Below are positions 26,516 to 35,981 of a DNA stretch of 64,000 nt, one piece after another. Origin of the DNA: Fuerstiella sp. (GTDB lineage: Bacteria > Planctomycetota > Planctomycetia > Planctomycetales > Planctomycetaceae). Under the pieces are notes generated by a model that did no database searches, was not told the DNA's origin, and saw nothing but the letters and a program-made list of their open reading frames with translations. Position numbers and translations under genes: made by a program. Every line of letters begins with the position of its first letter. The first letter of the stretch is position 1. The DNA is taken from contig JALHMY010000005.1 of NCBI GenBank assembly GCA_022843805.1, positions 62,001-126,000 of the forward strand, in the 5' to 3' direction.

Positions 26516-28303
26516 ATGTTTTCCCAGTTCAGAATCCTCACTCCGGTGCTGTTATTCCTGCTGATCACTTCTTCGGGGTTCAGTCATGCGGCCTCTGCAG
26601 CAGATGAACTGCGGGCCGATCAACTCCTTCCGGATTCCACAGTACTTTATGCTGAATTGCCTCATCCGGATCAATTGATGAGCGTGATTCTGGATCATCC
26701 GCTGCGTGCCAGGCTGGAGCAGCACGAAGTCTGGCAGAAACTGACGAAGTCTCAGCCGTGGCGGAATTTTCTGACCGGCAGAAAGTTTTTTGAAGTGCAG
26801 ATGGGTCAGGAATGGCGTGAAGCGATCACGGCGCTGACGGAGGGCGGTATTTATGCGGGATTTGATCCTTCCACCGACGGTACTGCGCTGATTGTCCGAG
26901 GTCGGGATGCGACCATCATGGAAACCTTTCGATCAAAGCTGCTCGAACTGCTGAGACTCGGAAAGCCCGATACAGATTCGGACCAGAAGGAATATCGTGG
27001 CGTGCCTGTATATCGTGTGGAAGCAGGCCGAGTTGCGGTGGTGGGGCCGTGGCTGGTTCTGGTGAATAAACCGGAAATCGGAAAGGAAATTCTGGATCGT
27101 TTACTGGATGATGACAACCAGCTGCGTACGATCGCTGGCTCTGCGGAAAAAACGCTGGCCGCAAGTGCCAGTTTTATGGCCGCTCGTGGGGCTCGTCCGG
27201 AACAAGTGAGCGTCTGGGGATTTGCAGATCTGGAGGCCATTCGACAGGACGAGAAAGTGCGCAAACTCCTGGAGGGCAGGGCGGAGAACCCGGCTGCCGA
27301 ATTGATTGCCGGCGGGATACAGAGCATCCTTCTGAACACTCCCTACGTTACGGGCGAGCTGGAGCTGCCGACATCGGGGATCAAACTGTCGATTCGCATG
27401 CCTTCAAAGAGTGAATGGATACCCGAGCACCGATCCTGGTTTTTCGGACCGGATTTCAGCGGCGCTGCACCTCGGCTGCCTGTCGTTCCCGACACACTTC
27501 TCACCCTGGGAACATGGCGTGATGTTTCACAGATGTGGCTTCGGGCCGGTGATCTGTTTGATGAGAACATGAACGATCAGCTGGCGAATGCCGACAGCAC
27601 TCTGACAACACTTTTTGCCGGACGTGATTTTGCAGAAGACATCCTTGGGTCGTTTCAGCCGCAAATTGGTTTCGTTATGACTCGCCAGAATTTTGACGGC
27701 GTCCTTCCTCAGCCAGCCATTCGACTGCCTGCATTTGCTCTGGTTCTGGAGCTGCGGGAACCGGAAAGAATGACTCGTGAACTGCGCCGTACATTTCAGA
27801 GTATGGTTGGATTCTTCAATGTTCTGGGTGCGATGGAGCGACGAGCTCAGCTGGAAATGGATATGAAAAAACTGCCCGGGGCCGAGTTAATCATCTCCAG
27901 TTATGTGGCGGAGGATGGCGAAAAGGATTCGACATCGGCACCCATCATCTTCAATTTCTCGCCGTCGGCGGGATTTGCCGACAGTCGATTTGTATTGTCC
28001 AGCACCCGGCAGCTGGCTGAGCAGCTGATTGTTGCTCCACTGGCAGAGGACGCTGGTGTGCGAGGTGCAAACAGTTTTGCTCGTCTTCAGGCCGATACGC
28101 TGAAACAGGTGCTCGCCGATAACAGGGAGCAGCTGGTCGCACAAAACATGCTTGAAGAGGGTAGTATACAGGAGGAGGCGGAAGACCGCATTGAGCTGCT
28201 TTTGGAAGTGATCAGTTATTTTCGCGGGATCGGAATGCAGTTGAAGCAGGATAGTGGTTCGCTCGCACTGCAGCTTGAAGTGAACGTGATGGAGAATCAG
28301 TGA
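26516..28303 (+). CDS. exported protein of unknown function, DUF3352-like
   Basis: This 595-aa protein has a signal peptide (FRILTPVLLFLLITSSGFSH, ending near ASAA). The mature part begins LRADQLLPDSTVLYAELPHP, a phrase typical of large planctomycete exported proteins related to DUF3352, and contains repeated beta-rich blocks with no catalytic motif that I can recognise. ATG 26516 is preferred over the frame opening at 26417. Its TGA overlaps the ATG of the DUF1800 gene by 1 nt (TGATG), so translation is coupled. With DUF1800 and DUF1501 it forms a three-gene operon, suggesting a shared surface-associated task. Confidence 0.75.
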   Translation: MFSQFRILTPVLLFLLITSSGFSHAASAADELRADQLLPDSTVLYAELPHPDQLMSVILDHPLRARLEQHEVWQKLTKSQPWRNFLTGRKFFEVQMGQEWREAITALTEGGIYAGFDPSTDGTALIVRGRDATIMETFRSKLLELLRLGKPDTDSDQKEYRGVPVYRVEAGRVAVVGPWLVLVNKPEIGKEILDRLLDDDNQLRTIAGSAEKTLAASASFMAARGARPEQVSVWGFADLEAIRQDEKVRKLLEGRAENPAAELIAGGIQSILLNTPYVTGELELPTSGIKLSIRMPSKSEWIPEHRSWFFGPDFSGAAPRLPVVPDTLLTLGTWRDVSQMWLRAGDLFDENMNDQLANADSTLTTLFAGRDFAEDILGSFQPQIGFVMTRQNFDGVLPQPAIRLPAFALVLELREPERMTRELRRTFQSMVGFFNVLGAMERRAQLEMDMKKLPGAELIISSYVAEDGEKDSTSAPIIFNFSPSAGFADSRFVLSSTRQLAEQLIVAPLAEDAGVRGANSFARLQADTLKQVLADNREQLVAQNMLEEGSIQEEAEDRIELLLEVISYFRGIGMQLKQDSGSLALQLEVNVMENQ

Positions 28304-29658
28304 TGAACAGCGAAATAGATGCAGACTGGGCGTGGGCTCCCTTTAACCCTGCACCCGATCGACCATGGGATCGAAGACTGGCCGCACATTTGTTTCGTCG
28401 GGCTGGCTTCGGCGCGACATGGGAACAGCTGACCGAAGCGGTGTCCTCCAGCCCGTCTGAGGTTGTTGACAGGCTGCTGAATGTTGCTGAGCCACCTGAC
28501 TACCGGAAGCAGACGGCCGCCCTGACGGATGCCGCCGTTGCCGTGGGAAATGTTCAGCAGCTGTCGGCATGGTGGTGTCATCGCATGCTCACAACTCCGG
28601 CCCAGCTTCTGGAAAAAACGACGCTATTCTGGCACGGGCACTTTGCCACCAGTGCGGCGAAAGTTCCCGAAATCAGGCTGATGCTTGCGCAGAATGAACT
28701 GCTCCGGCGTTTCGCCTTTGGCGACTTTGGACAGCTGCTGCTTGAAGTTTCCCGTGATCCCGCCATGCTGATGTTTCTGGATTCTGCGACTAACCGAAAG
28801 GCACATCCCAACGAGAACTACGCTCGAGAAATCATGGAACTTTTCTGTCTGGGAGAAGGCAACTACACAGAGAACGATATTCGTGAACTGGCGCGAAGCT
28901 TTACCGGATGGGAAATCCGCCGAGACAAGTTTCGCTTCAATTCCTTTCAGCATGACAGCGGGACAAAGACAATTCTGGGGCAAACGGGTGAATTCGGAGG
29001 AGAAGACGGTGTTCGTATCGTTCTGCAGCAGCAGTCTGCCCCTGAGTTTCTGATTGGCAGGCTGATCCGATTCTTTGTATTTGATGAGCCGGTTCCATCG
29101 AAAGCACTGGTGGCACCTCTTGCCGCGGAGCTGAGGGATTCCGGAATGCAGATCCGTCCGGTACTGAAAAGAATATTGTCCAGCAATCTGTTTTATTCTG
29201 AACATGCTGTCGGGCGGAAAGTTCGTTCGCCCGTTGAACTGGCCATTGGGTTTCTTCGCTGCCTGGAAGGATCGACGAACAGTTTTGAACTTTCTGAACA
29301 GATGAATGTTCTGGGGCAGGGGCTGTTCTTTCCGCCTTCCGTCAAGGGCTGGGACGGAGGGCGCACATGGATCAATTCGTCCACGCTGCTGGGCCGTTCG
29401 AACCTGATCCGACATCTGCTGGAACATGACAAAACCCGGTTTGGGCGCAAGTCACTTGCTGAGTATCTGAACGGCGCTCAGCTGACATCGGCCGAATCGA
29501 TCATCAACCGCCTGCAGACTCTGTTGTTTGCGGTGCCGGTCCCCATGGCAGCTCGTGAGCAGATTGCCGATTTGATTGACGGACCCGGAGACCGTAATCG
29601 CAGTCTGGCAGAGGGTCTGCACGCATTATGTACACTGCCGGAGTTCCAGTTATGCTGA
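28303..29658 (+). CDS. DUF1800 family protein
   Basis: This 451-aa DUF1800 protein contains the conserved AAHLFRRAGFGAT near residue 30, WWCHRMLTTPAQLLEKTTLF and WHGHFATS, the central LDSATNRKAHPNENYAREIM with ELFCLGEGNYTENDI, and KVRSPVELAIGFLRC late. No signal peptide is evident. The GTG at 28300 is an alternative start. In planctomycetes and many proteobacteria DUF1800 genes sit directly before DUF1501 genes, as here, and are thought to work together, but neither activity is known. Confidence 0.93.
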   Translation: MNSEIDADWAWAPFNPAPDRPWDRRLAAHLFRRAGFGATWEQLTEAVSSSPSEVVDRLLNVAEPPDYRKQTAALTDAAVAVGNVQQLSAWWCHRMLTTPAQLLEKTTLFWHGHFATSAAKVPEIRLMLAQNELLRRFAFGDFGQLLLEVSRDPAMLMFLDSATNRKAHPNENYAREIMELFCLGEGNYTENDIRELARSFTGWEIRRDKFRFNSFQHDSGTKTILGQTGEFGGEDGVRIVLQQQSAPEFLIGRLIRFFVFDEPVPSKALVAPLAAELRDSGMQIRPVLKRILSSNLFYSEHAVGRKVRSPVELAIGFLRCLEGSTNSFELSEQMNVLGQGLFFPPSVKGWDGGRTWINSSTLLGRSNLIRHLLEHDKTRFGRKSLAEYLNGAQLTSAESIINRLQTLLFAVPVPMAAREQIADLIDGPGDRNRSLAEGLHALCTLPEFQLC

Positions 29659-29750
29659 GAGTTCGTTGAGCTGACAGGTTGATGCAAGAGATGCTGCAGT
29701 GATGGAATTGCACGGGTTCATTCAGTTGGCAGAGGATCAGGGGTACGGTC

Positions 29751-30995
29751 ATGACGAATACCAGTCGACGCAGGTTTCTTGGGGGTATGGCAGGTGGTGC
29801 GGCCATACTGACATTCGGCACGCAGGCTCCGGGTTTCCTGCAGGCGGCCGTTCACAGTGGTCGCTCGGACAGTGGTCGCTCGGAAAAGATTCTGGTGGTG
29901 ATTGAACTGGGTGGTGGTAACGACGGACTCAATACCATTGTGCCGTTTACCGATGATGATTATCGCAAACACCGTCCGAAGCTGGCTCTGGCTGCGAACG
30001 AAGTTCTGAAAATTTCTGACAGCCATGGTTTTCATCCTTCGCTGAAGGGCTTTGCAGAACTCCTGCAGAATCATCAGCTATCCATCGTTCAGGGTGTGGG
30101 GTACGACAATCCGAATCGTTCTCACTTTGAGTCCATGGACATCTGGCACACGTGTCAGAGAAAGGAAGAGAATCGCAGCGACGGCTGGCTGGGACGCAGT
30201 CTTGAGCAGCGCGGCACGTCCGCAGGTCCGGACCCTGCCGGATTGCATCTGGGAGGTGAAAAGCAGCCATTTGCTCTGATGTCTCACCGGGTTCGAGTTC
30301 CATCCATTCGATCTGTTGAACAGTTTCGACTGAACGGTACTGACAGCCAGCGGTTTCGCGATGCCGTGAAGGAACTGGCGGATGCTCGTCGTTCGCCCGA
30401 CAATGACCTGCTCAGCTTCGTACAATCGAGCACAAGTTCGGCAATTAGCGCGAGCGAGCGAATTGAAGCCGCCGGCAAGTCTTATAAAGCGGCCGTGCCT
30501 TATCCTGAAACGGACACTGGTGCAAAGCTGGAGACGGTCGCGAAGCTTATCAGTTCAGGTCTCGGTACATCGGTGTACTATCTGCAGCTTGACGGCTTCG
30601 ATACGCACTCACAGCAGCCGGATGCTCATGCGGGACTGCTGCGCCAGCTCGGAGACGCGCTCAGCGCATTCGTTAAGGATCTGACTGCCCAGGGACACAG
30701 TGATCGGGTACTCACGATGTGCTTCAGTGAATTCGGTCGACGGGTGGCGGAGAACGCCAGCGAAGGTACGGATCACGGAACAGCGGGTCCGGTGTTTCTG
30801 GCAGGCAGCCAGGTGAAGCCCGGTCTGATCGGCAAACACCCTTCGCTCAGCGATCTCACAGATGGCGACCTGAGGCATCATACAGATTTTCGTCAGGTGT
30901 ATGCGACAGTTCTGGAGCAGTGGATGGGTTGCGACAGTCAGCCGATTCTGAAAGGCACGTACAATCCTGTCGAAGCGCTGGCCCTGAAGAATTGA
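29751..30995 (+). CDS. DUF1501 twin-arginine exported protein of the DUF1800-linked subtype
   Basis: This 414-aa protein has a Tat signal, SRRRFLGGMAGGAAILTFGT. Blocks typical of the DUF1800-linked subtype are KILVVIELGGGNDGLNTIVP, FHPSLKGFAELLQ, VQGVGYDNPNRSHFESMDIW, LDGFDTHSQQPDAHAGLLRQ and MCFSEFGRRVAENASEGTDH. A perfect 15-bp tandem duplication (29855-29884) after the signal encodes SGRSD-SGRSE. Third gene of the operon, 92 bp after DUF1800. It is followed by a palindromic element in the convergent gap with the dGTPase gene. Confidence 0.92.
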   Translation: MTNTSRRRFLGGMAGGAAILTFGTQAPGFLQAAVHSGRSDSGRSEKILVVIELGGGNDGLNTIVPFTDDDYRKHRPKLALAANEVLKISDSHGFHPSLKGFAELLQNHQLSIVQGVGYDNPNRSHFESMDIWHTCQRKEENRSDGWLGRSLEQRGTSAGPDPAGLHLGGEKQPFALMSHRVRVPSIRSVEQFRLNGTDSQRFRDAVKELADARRSPDNDLLSFVQSSTSSAISASERIEAAGKSYKAAVPYPETDTGAKLETVAKLISSGLGTSVYYLQLDGFDTHSQQPDAHAGLLRQLGDALSAFVKDLTAQGHSDRVLTMCFSEFGRRVAENASEGTDHGTAGPVFLAGSQVKPGLIGKHPSLSDLTDGDLRHHTDFRQVYATVLEQWMGCDSQPILKGTYNPVEALALKN

Positions 30996-31001
30996 GATTA
31001 T

Positions 31002-31196
31002 GGACTGCGGCAGCCTGCTGCCGCTTTCGAGTCCACAGCCTGCTGTGGACAACCGATTTAAATTCGAACGATCTTCAGAGTGTCTGATTTGGCAGCAGGC
31101 TGGCTGTGCCAAAGACCGGAACGGCAGCAGGCTGCCAAAGACCGGAACGGCAGCAGGGCTGCCTGTGCGAAAGCGGCAGCAGGGCTGCCGCAGTCC
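31002..31196. repeat. palindromic element with 28-bp inverted ends and internal tandem repeats
   Basis: The left end at 31002-31029 (starting GGACTGCGGCAGCC) is repeated inverted at 31168-31196, with a single inserted G. Each end is itself a hairpin (GCGGCAG-CCTG-CTGCCGC at 31007-31024). Inside are another palindrome (GTCCACAGCCTGCTGTGGAC at 31031-31050) and two tandem copies of a 26-bp unit at 31111-31136 and 31137-31163 that start AAAGACCGGAACGGCAGC. It sits in the convergent gap between the DUF1501 and dGTPase stop codons and could act as a bidirectional transcription stop. Confidence 0.8.
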
Positions 31197-31203
31197 AGGG
31201 GGG

Positions 31204-32610
31204 TTACAGAGTCCATTGTCCCGTTAGTTTCTGAAACTGTTCCACACAGTAGCGATCGGTCATGCCGGAAACATGGTCTGTGCAGGCCAGGATCTTTTCG
31301 TAGTCCGACATATTGTCGCGCAGGTTCAGTTCGGCGAGTCTGCAGACATGCTGCTGAAATCGATCCGGCTCGGAGGCCAGAACGGCCGGGACCAGCATGT
31401 TCAGCAAACCCTGAATTGCCCGATAGCCGGCCGCTTCCAGTTCAAGAATTCGCGGACTGTTAAAGACCCGTTCGCAGACGAGTTTTCGGGCATCCTGATA
31501 GGGAGCGAAGGATGGACAGCGATCAATCAGTGAACCGGTCAGTGAACCATTAAGGATTGCGGATGCGTTTTCGCGGAATACCTGAGCACACTGACCAACC
31601 AGCTGGTTAATTGCCAGAGCACGTCCCATAGCGAGACGATCTTCAGCTGGTATCGATGCATCGCGACGTCGGGGCTGCCCGATGGCATCGAGAATGTCGG
31701 TGGCCTCTGTCAGTGTAATCAGGCCAGACTTCCAGCCGTCTTCCAGGTCCACAATCACGTAACAAATGTCATCCGCGGCCTCTGACAGCCATGCCAGCGG
31801 ATGACGGAAGTATTCGCCCGCTGGAGACGGCTGCTGACCGGTTGTGCGGAAAACCTCATCAAACAGCGGCATATCATTCTGAAAGCAGCCATGCTTGCGG
31901 TAGCGCGGCGAACCCTGAACGATGGAGGGACGAGGATACTTGATCATCGCTCCAAGCGTGGCGGCTGTCAGCTGCATGCCGCCGTTTCGATTGGCCATTT
32001 GCAGGCGTGTCAGCACGCGAAACGACTGAGCATTGCCTTCGAATTTTAACAGGTCTGCCTGTTCGGAGTCAGACAGCTGAAGATTGAATGAGGCTTCCGG
32101 GTCAGCGAGCTGAGCAGGCTCAGCAGTGGTACCCGTCTTCGCGTTGCCATTTGCCCGGAAGAAAGCTCTTGCCCAGTCCTGAATTGCCTTTTCCCCAAAG
32201 TGGCCGAATGGCGGGTTCCCAATATCGTGAGCCAGGCAGGCGGTCGCCACGATGGCTTCGAAATCTCCCTGTGGCAGAATTGCTGAAAGGTTCAGCTCGG
32301 CGAAGCTGAAAATCTCTGTGGCCAGGGACCGTCCGACGCACGACACTTCAAGACTGTGAGTCAGCCGGCGGCGGGTATAATCAGACTGCGGGAACGGGAC
32401 GACCTGAGTTTTGTCGCTCAGGCGTCGAAACGCGCTGGAAAAAATGATGCGGTCGTAGTCCTTATGGAACTCCGAACGGGTCCGTTCAGTCGGCCCGCGA
32501 CTGGTCGCAGAAATTCCAATTCGTTTGTCAGACAGCCATGGTCGCCAGTCGAATGCGGAAGTCAATTGGGGACCCGGGTCAAAACAGGCTGGCCGGGAGC
32601 ATCCGGCCAT
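31204..32610 (-). CDS. dgt: deoxyguanosinetriphosphate triphosphohydrolase-like protein
   Basis: This 468-aa HD-domain enzyme would cleave dGTP or other dNTPs to the nucleoside and triphosphate. The HD metal site is formed by RRLTHSLEVSCVGRS and LAHDIGNPPFGHFGEKAI, with the late Asp in EAADDICYVIVDLEDG. The N-terminal RTRSEFHKDYDRIIFSSAFR followed by RLSDKTQV is a hallmark of the family, and length is usual. The last residue lies 7 bp from a palindromic element. A second HD dNTPase-like gene lies 4 kb away at 36830. Confidence 0.92.
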   Translation of the reverse strand: MAGCSRPACFDPGPQLTSAFDWRPWLSDKRIGISATSRGPTERTRSEFHKDYDRIIFSSAFRRLSDKTQVVPFPQSDYTRRRLTHSLEVSCVGRSLATEIFSFAELNLSAILPQGDFEAIVATACLAHDIGNPPFGHFGEKAIQDWARAFFRANGNAKTGTTAEPAQLADPEASFNLQLSDSEQADLLKFEGNAQSFRVLTRLQMANRNGGMQLTAATLGAMIKYPRPSIVQGSPRYRKHGCFQNDMPLFDEVFRTTGQQPSPAGEYFRHPLAWLSEAADDICYVIVDLEDGWKSGLITLTEATDILDAIGQPRRRDASIPAEDRLAMGRALAINQLVGQCAQVFRENASAILNGSLTGSLIDRCPSFAPYQDARKLVCERVFNSPRILELEAAGYRAIQGLLNMLVPAVLASEPDRFQQHVCRLAELNLRDNMSDYEKILACTDHVSGMTDRYCVEQFQKLTGQWTL

Positions 32611-32685
32611 GGTGATAAAGGTTTCTGCGACCCAATTTTAATCTATGCCTGGACCAGAACAAGTGATCCTGCGAATTCAGCTCTT

Positions 32686-33828
32686 CTATTCAAGAAAAGG
32701 GTCGAATTTATCACGCAGCGATTCCAGGGTTTGTCGAGAGAGGTCGGTTCCCTGCGTGGAGGTTGCAGGGGCTGAACCGGCAGGTGCGACTGAGGAAGGC
32801 AGAACGGCAGAGAGTCCTGCGGAAGCCGATTCTGAGACACGGTCGCGAACATATTCACCGGCCGCCGTGGTCCCCTGATTCAGTGTTTGACTCGCCTGAC
32901 TGGAAAGGCTGGCCTGAGCCCGGCTGAGCGCTGATCGCGCACGGCTTTCAAGATCCGCCGAAATATCGCCAAACGGTGCTGCACCGGATGCTGGTGCCGA
33001 TGTGGCTGCTGGTGTCCCGACAGCGGCGACTTTCGCCGGGGCCGATGGAGTGCTGGCGGCGTTCGTACCGCCAGTTGCTGTGGCTGACGCTGACGGTCCA
33101 AAAATTGCGTTTTCGACAGAATCAGCATACTTGCGAGTGTCGGACTTTGGCGAGGGTGTCGACCCGGCAGAGGCGCTGCCAGCCGGGGCCTTTGTGCCCA
33201 CTGCCGGGACAGGAACTTCCCGGAATTCGCCGCCGATCGATGGGTTTTCCGTCGAATTCAGGAAATCACTTGCAGAGAAACGGCTGCGTGGTGCAGATGA
33301 AGAAGCGGCCGAGTTGTCAGCGGTGGCCGGAGCCGCTGCGGGAGTCTGGGCCAGCCGAAAAGGATCCGCGGTGTCTGGTTTCTTTGACGCTTCCGGTGGG
33401 AATGGAATCGCAAACACATCGCTGCCTGCTTCGCCGCCGGATGACTTCAGGGGCTGAAGGTCGGGAAGTCGGAACAGGCCATCACCGTCGGCTTCGCCGT
33501 CTGTCACCGGCTTGTTCATGAACGTCTTTAGCTGGTCGAGAGTTGCACGTTCAGATGATACCGAATCAACCAGATTTTCTGCCACAGACTGAGCGATCAG
33601 ATCGCCTGACCCATGTGCCATCAGTGCGCGGGCCAGCTCCGTCCGATCGGTCCACTGCGTTGCACTCCACTGACGAATATCGGCGTAAGCGAGTCCGAGT
33701 GAATGCTGAGGAGTTCGGGGAACGAACTGGAACCCATCGTGCGAGCGGACAATGTGGTACTGCAGGGCGACAAACATTGTGATCGCACCCAGCAGACTAC
33801 CGAACAGAAATGGTTTGGCCCTGGCCAT
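32686..33828 (-). CDS. membrane-anchored low-complexity Ala/Ser/Pro-rich protein
   Basis: This 380-aa protein has one N-terminal membrane helix (FLFGSLLGAITMFVALQY) followed by HIVRSHDGFQFVPRTPQHSL, a motif that I recall from other planctomycete proteins of this kind. The remainder is mostly low-complexity Ala, Ser, Thr and Pro with a helical stretch near the end (SRARSALSRAQASLSSQASQ). ATG 33828 is favoured over GTG/ATG starts further upstream because the helix then follows directly and GGA lies 9 bp upstream. It is followed by the dgt gene 75 bp downstream on the same strand. Function is unknown; a scaffold role is possible. Confidence 0.7.
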   Translation of the reverse strand: MARAKPFLFGSLLGAITMFVALQYHIVRSHDGFQFVPRTPQHSLGLAYADIRQWSATQWTDRTELARALMAHGSGDLIAQSVAENLVDSVSSERATLDQLKTFMNKPVTDGEADGDGLFRLPDLQPLKSSGGEAGSDVFAIPFPPEASKKPDTADPFRLAQTPAAAPATADNSAASSSAPRSRFSASDFLNSTENPSIGGEFREVPVPAVGTKAPAGSASAGSTPSPKSDTRKYADSVENAIFGPSASATATGGTNAASTPSAPAKVAAVGTPAATSAPASGAAPFGDISADLESRARSALSRAQASLSSQASQTLNQGTTAAGEYVRDRVSESASAGLSAVLPSSVAPAGSAPATSTQGTDLSRQTLESLRDKFDPFLE

Positions 33829-34332
33829 AGGCTCGGATCCTGACATCGAAGGGCGGGCAGGGACAACCGGGTTGTCGATAGCCCCTGGAACTTGAAGCAG
33901 AATCCTGCGGACCGCATATCTTCCGCAGGACTCTGCAACCCTACCATGTTGTCTGACTGGCCTCTGGCTCGAAATCAAAACCGCGAACAGAATTTTGCGG
34001 AAGATGGGCAGCTCGTCGTTCAGGTTTGCGCTAACGGCAGAGTTTACTCAGGCCAATATGTTTGCGCAGGCGTTGTGCTTCGGCTGTGGGGTCGGTTACT
34101 TTCAGGATTGTTGATGAAATCACTCAAGACGGAGCCATGGGACAACCGACAGTTTCGCGTCTGAAACTGAGCGCGGGACTTCGAAGTCGAATATCGAAGA
34201 TGGGGTTAGTGCTCCGTCAAGACAAAGAGTTCGGGTTGGATGTAGTGGATCTTGCCAAAGATCCCATCGCTACAGGACCTTTAGCAAGGTCCACTACCCG
34301 AAATTCAAAGCTTGACAGAGCACAATGCCGGG
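33829..34332. other. intergenic region carrying a MITE-like element
   Basis: This 504-bp gap between the low-complexity protein gene and the LarA-family gene has no supported gene; short frames on both strands match nothing. The last 115 bp are the inverted-repeat element described separately. Confidence 0.45.
34209..34323. mobile_element. 115-bp MITE-like inverted-repeat element
   Basis: The two halves are imperfect inverted repeats of each other around a 10-bp centre (CATCGCTACA). The ends begin GTGCTCCGTCAAG and, on the other side read inverted, GTGCTCTGTCAAG. Each half also has TTCGGGT and TAGTGGA(T/C)CTTGC(C/T)AAAG(A/G)TCC; each of the latter is its own hairpin (GGATCTT-GCCA-AAGATCC). 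No frame is encoded. It ends 9 bp from the stop codon of the LarA-family gene. No clear target-site duplication is seen. Confidence 0.75.
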
Positions 34333-35691
34333 TCAGCCGCCATTCAGAGATGTACTGACGCCGCCTTTGAGTCGGTAGAGATGTTCACCAGCTTTGCGAA
34401 CCAGCAGCACACCTTCATGTTCCCGATTGGCGAAGCTTTCCACGTCAATCGAGGCAGGATCACGGTAACCCAGATTAATGTGCCGGCATACGTCGGGGGG
34501 AATCTGTGAGGCAAGCGTGACCTGAACTCGGGGCCGTTCAATGCCGTTTTCAAAAGTGCCGCTGCCTCGAACATGCGTTGAGTGTGCCAGCACGCCCCAG
34601 GGAATATTGCTGAATCGGTCCCATTGTTTCGTAAAATAATCCCGGACGTGGTATCCGACACGTTCAATATTGGATCCGTGAGTGACGGAGATATCCTTCA
34701 TGTGTGGCGCGTAAATGATCAGCTCTCCTCCATCCGCGACAACAGGCTCCAGCTTGTACATGCATTTTCCGGCGACCCAAAGTTCATCGTACATCGCCGG
34801 AGCGCAGCTGAGCACCTGTTGATAAGGGCGATCATGGCGTTTGATATGAACCTGACCGGAAAGACGGGCCGCGTTCTTCCAGGCCTCTTCCGGAGTTCCG
34901 TAAAACATGTCATACGGTGACGCATCCGTTGCGACCACAAAAGCAAGGCAGCGGCGTTTCGCTCTGATCAGGCGAGCCGCCCGATCAACGACGCGCCGCA
35001 CTGCAGTGTCCTCAATCCCGATAATTCCCACATTCGTAATGAGTGCGCCAAGCCAGTGGAAGAAGTTCAGAAGATCGGGGCCGGAGATACCAGGGAAGAA
35101 ATATTTATTTCCGCCACTGAACCCCACCACTTCGTGAGGAAAGACAGGGCCGACCACCAGAGCGAGGTCGTAGTCCTGGATTCGGCGATTGATCTGAACG
35201 GGCACCTCCATCGAAAGAACTCCGTCGGAAATCTCCGCCGTTTCTTCTTTACTGAGAGTGCCGATGGTGATCAGCTCTGACGGATTGTCCCATGCGTGAT
35301 TGTACAAACCAACATCATTGCACGGGTCGTTTGGCGCGATTCCGATCATGGACCGAATTCGATCCACAGGCATGGGTGGATGAGTTCCCAAAGCGACCAG
35401 AACATCCAGACGGGATACGACGGGGACCAGCAGTTCCCGCAGTGCCGGGAACAGCACTGGCAGCGGGGCTGTTCGAGTGCTGTCCGGGATAATCATCAGC
35501 ACTCGCTGACCGCGGTATTCGTCGAGCGGAACGTTTTGCTGAATCCACTGACGCATCTGGCTGGGGCTCATTGTCGAAAGCACCTGATCGGCCATCGAAG
35601 CTGCACTTTGCTTGAAATTTTGAATTTGGAAATGTGTCCGAACAGGAATGGTCCGGGCTGCAACCGTGGTGCTGACAACAACCTCAGACAT
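34333..35691 (-). CDS. LarA family (DUF2088) protein, lactate racemase-like
   Basis: This 452-aa protein has the LarA fold. The N-terminal LarA_N domain (about 60-260) includes VLMIIPDSTRTAPLPVLFPA, and LGTHPPM carries the conserved HP. The middle block VVGPVFPHEVVGFSGGNKYF and FPGISGPDLL is very typical. LarA enzymes use a nickel-pincer nucleotide; the Lys that holds it lies in or near YELWVAGKCMYKLEP in this family. lar cofactor genes are not in the window, so a racemase or epimerase of another hydroxy acid is also possible. The stop lies 9 bp from a MITE-like element. Confidence 0.88.
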   Translation of the reverse strand: MSEVVVSTTVAARTIPVRTHFQIQNFKQSAASMADQVLSTMSPSQMRQWIQQNVPLDEYRGQRVLMIIPDSTRTAPLPVLFPALRELLVPVVSRLDVLVALGTHPPMPVDRIRSMIGIAPNDPCNDVGLYNHAWDNPSELITIGTLSKEETAEISDGVLSMEVPVQINRRIQDYDLALVVGPVFPHEVVGFSGGNKYFFPGISGPDLLNFFHWLGALITNVGIIGIEDTAVRRVVDRAARLIRAKRRCLAFVVATDASPYDMFYGTPEEAWKNAARLSGQVHIKRHDRPYQQVLSCAPAMYDELWVAGKCMYKLEPVVADGGELIIYAPHMKDISVTHGSNIERVGYHVRDYFTKQWDRFSNIPWGVLAHSTHVRGSGTFENGIERPRVQVTLASQIPPDVCRHINLGYRDPASIDVESFANREHEGVLLVRKAGEHLYRLKGGVSTSLNGG

Positions 35692-35849
35692 CCTCAGACA
35701 TCATAAGTTGTGACCATGGTGAACGGGAAGCGGGGGCTGCTGTGGAGTATCAGAAAAACAGCCTGTCCTGCGTTTCCCTCAAATTCAGAAGAATCGAATG
35801 AACGAACGCTTGTCGAACCCGGTCGCAATGCGTAATCTTTCGCACGTCT

Positions 35850-35906
35850 GTGGGTTTTCCGCCCAAAACGATCTTTGAAAATCAGTTGAAAGTGGGTTTT
35901 CTGCCC
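35850..35906 (+). promoter_or_regulatory. two direct repeats upstream of mraZ, candidate MraZ operator
   Basis: GTGGGTTTTCCGCCC (35850-35864) and GTGGGTTTTCTGCCC (35892-35906) differ at one base. Their start-to-start distance is 42 bp, four helical turns. Both contain GTGGG, the core of the known MraZ binding box, although the spacing differs from the 10-bp repeats of E. coli. They lie about 75-130 bp before mraZ; TATGAT at 35929-35934 could be a -10 element with a poor -35. Confidence 0.5.
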
Positions 35907-35981
35907 GGTACCGTATTGGATCTGCTGATATGATACAGCAGTCTTCAGTCCGGCACGGCAACTTAAAAGCTGGGATATTCC

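Noticed and set aside
31002-31196. CRISPR array interpretation of the repeat region
   Set aside because: The repeats are palindromic and contiguous, with no regular unique spacers.
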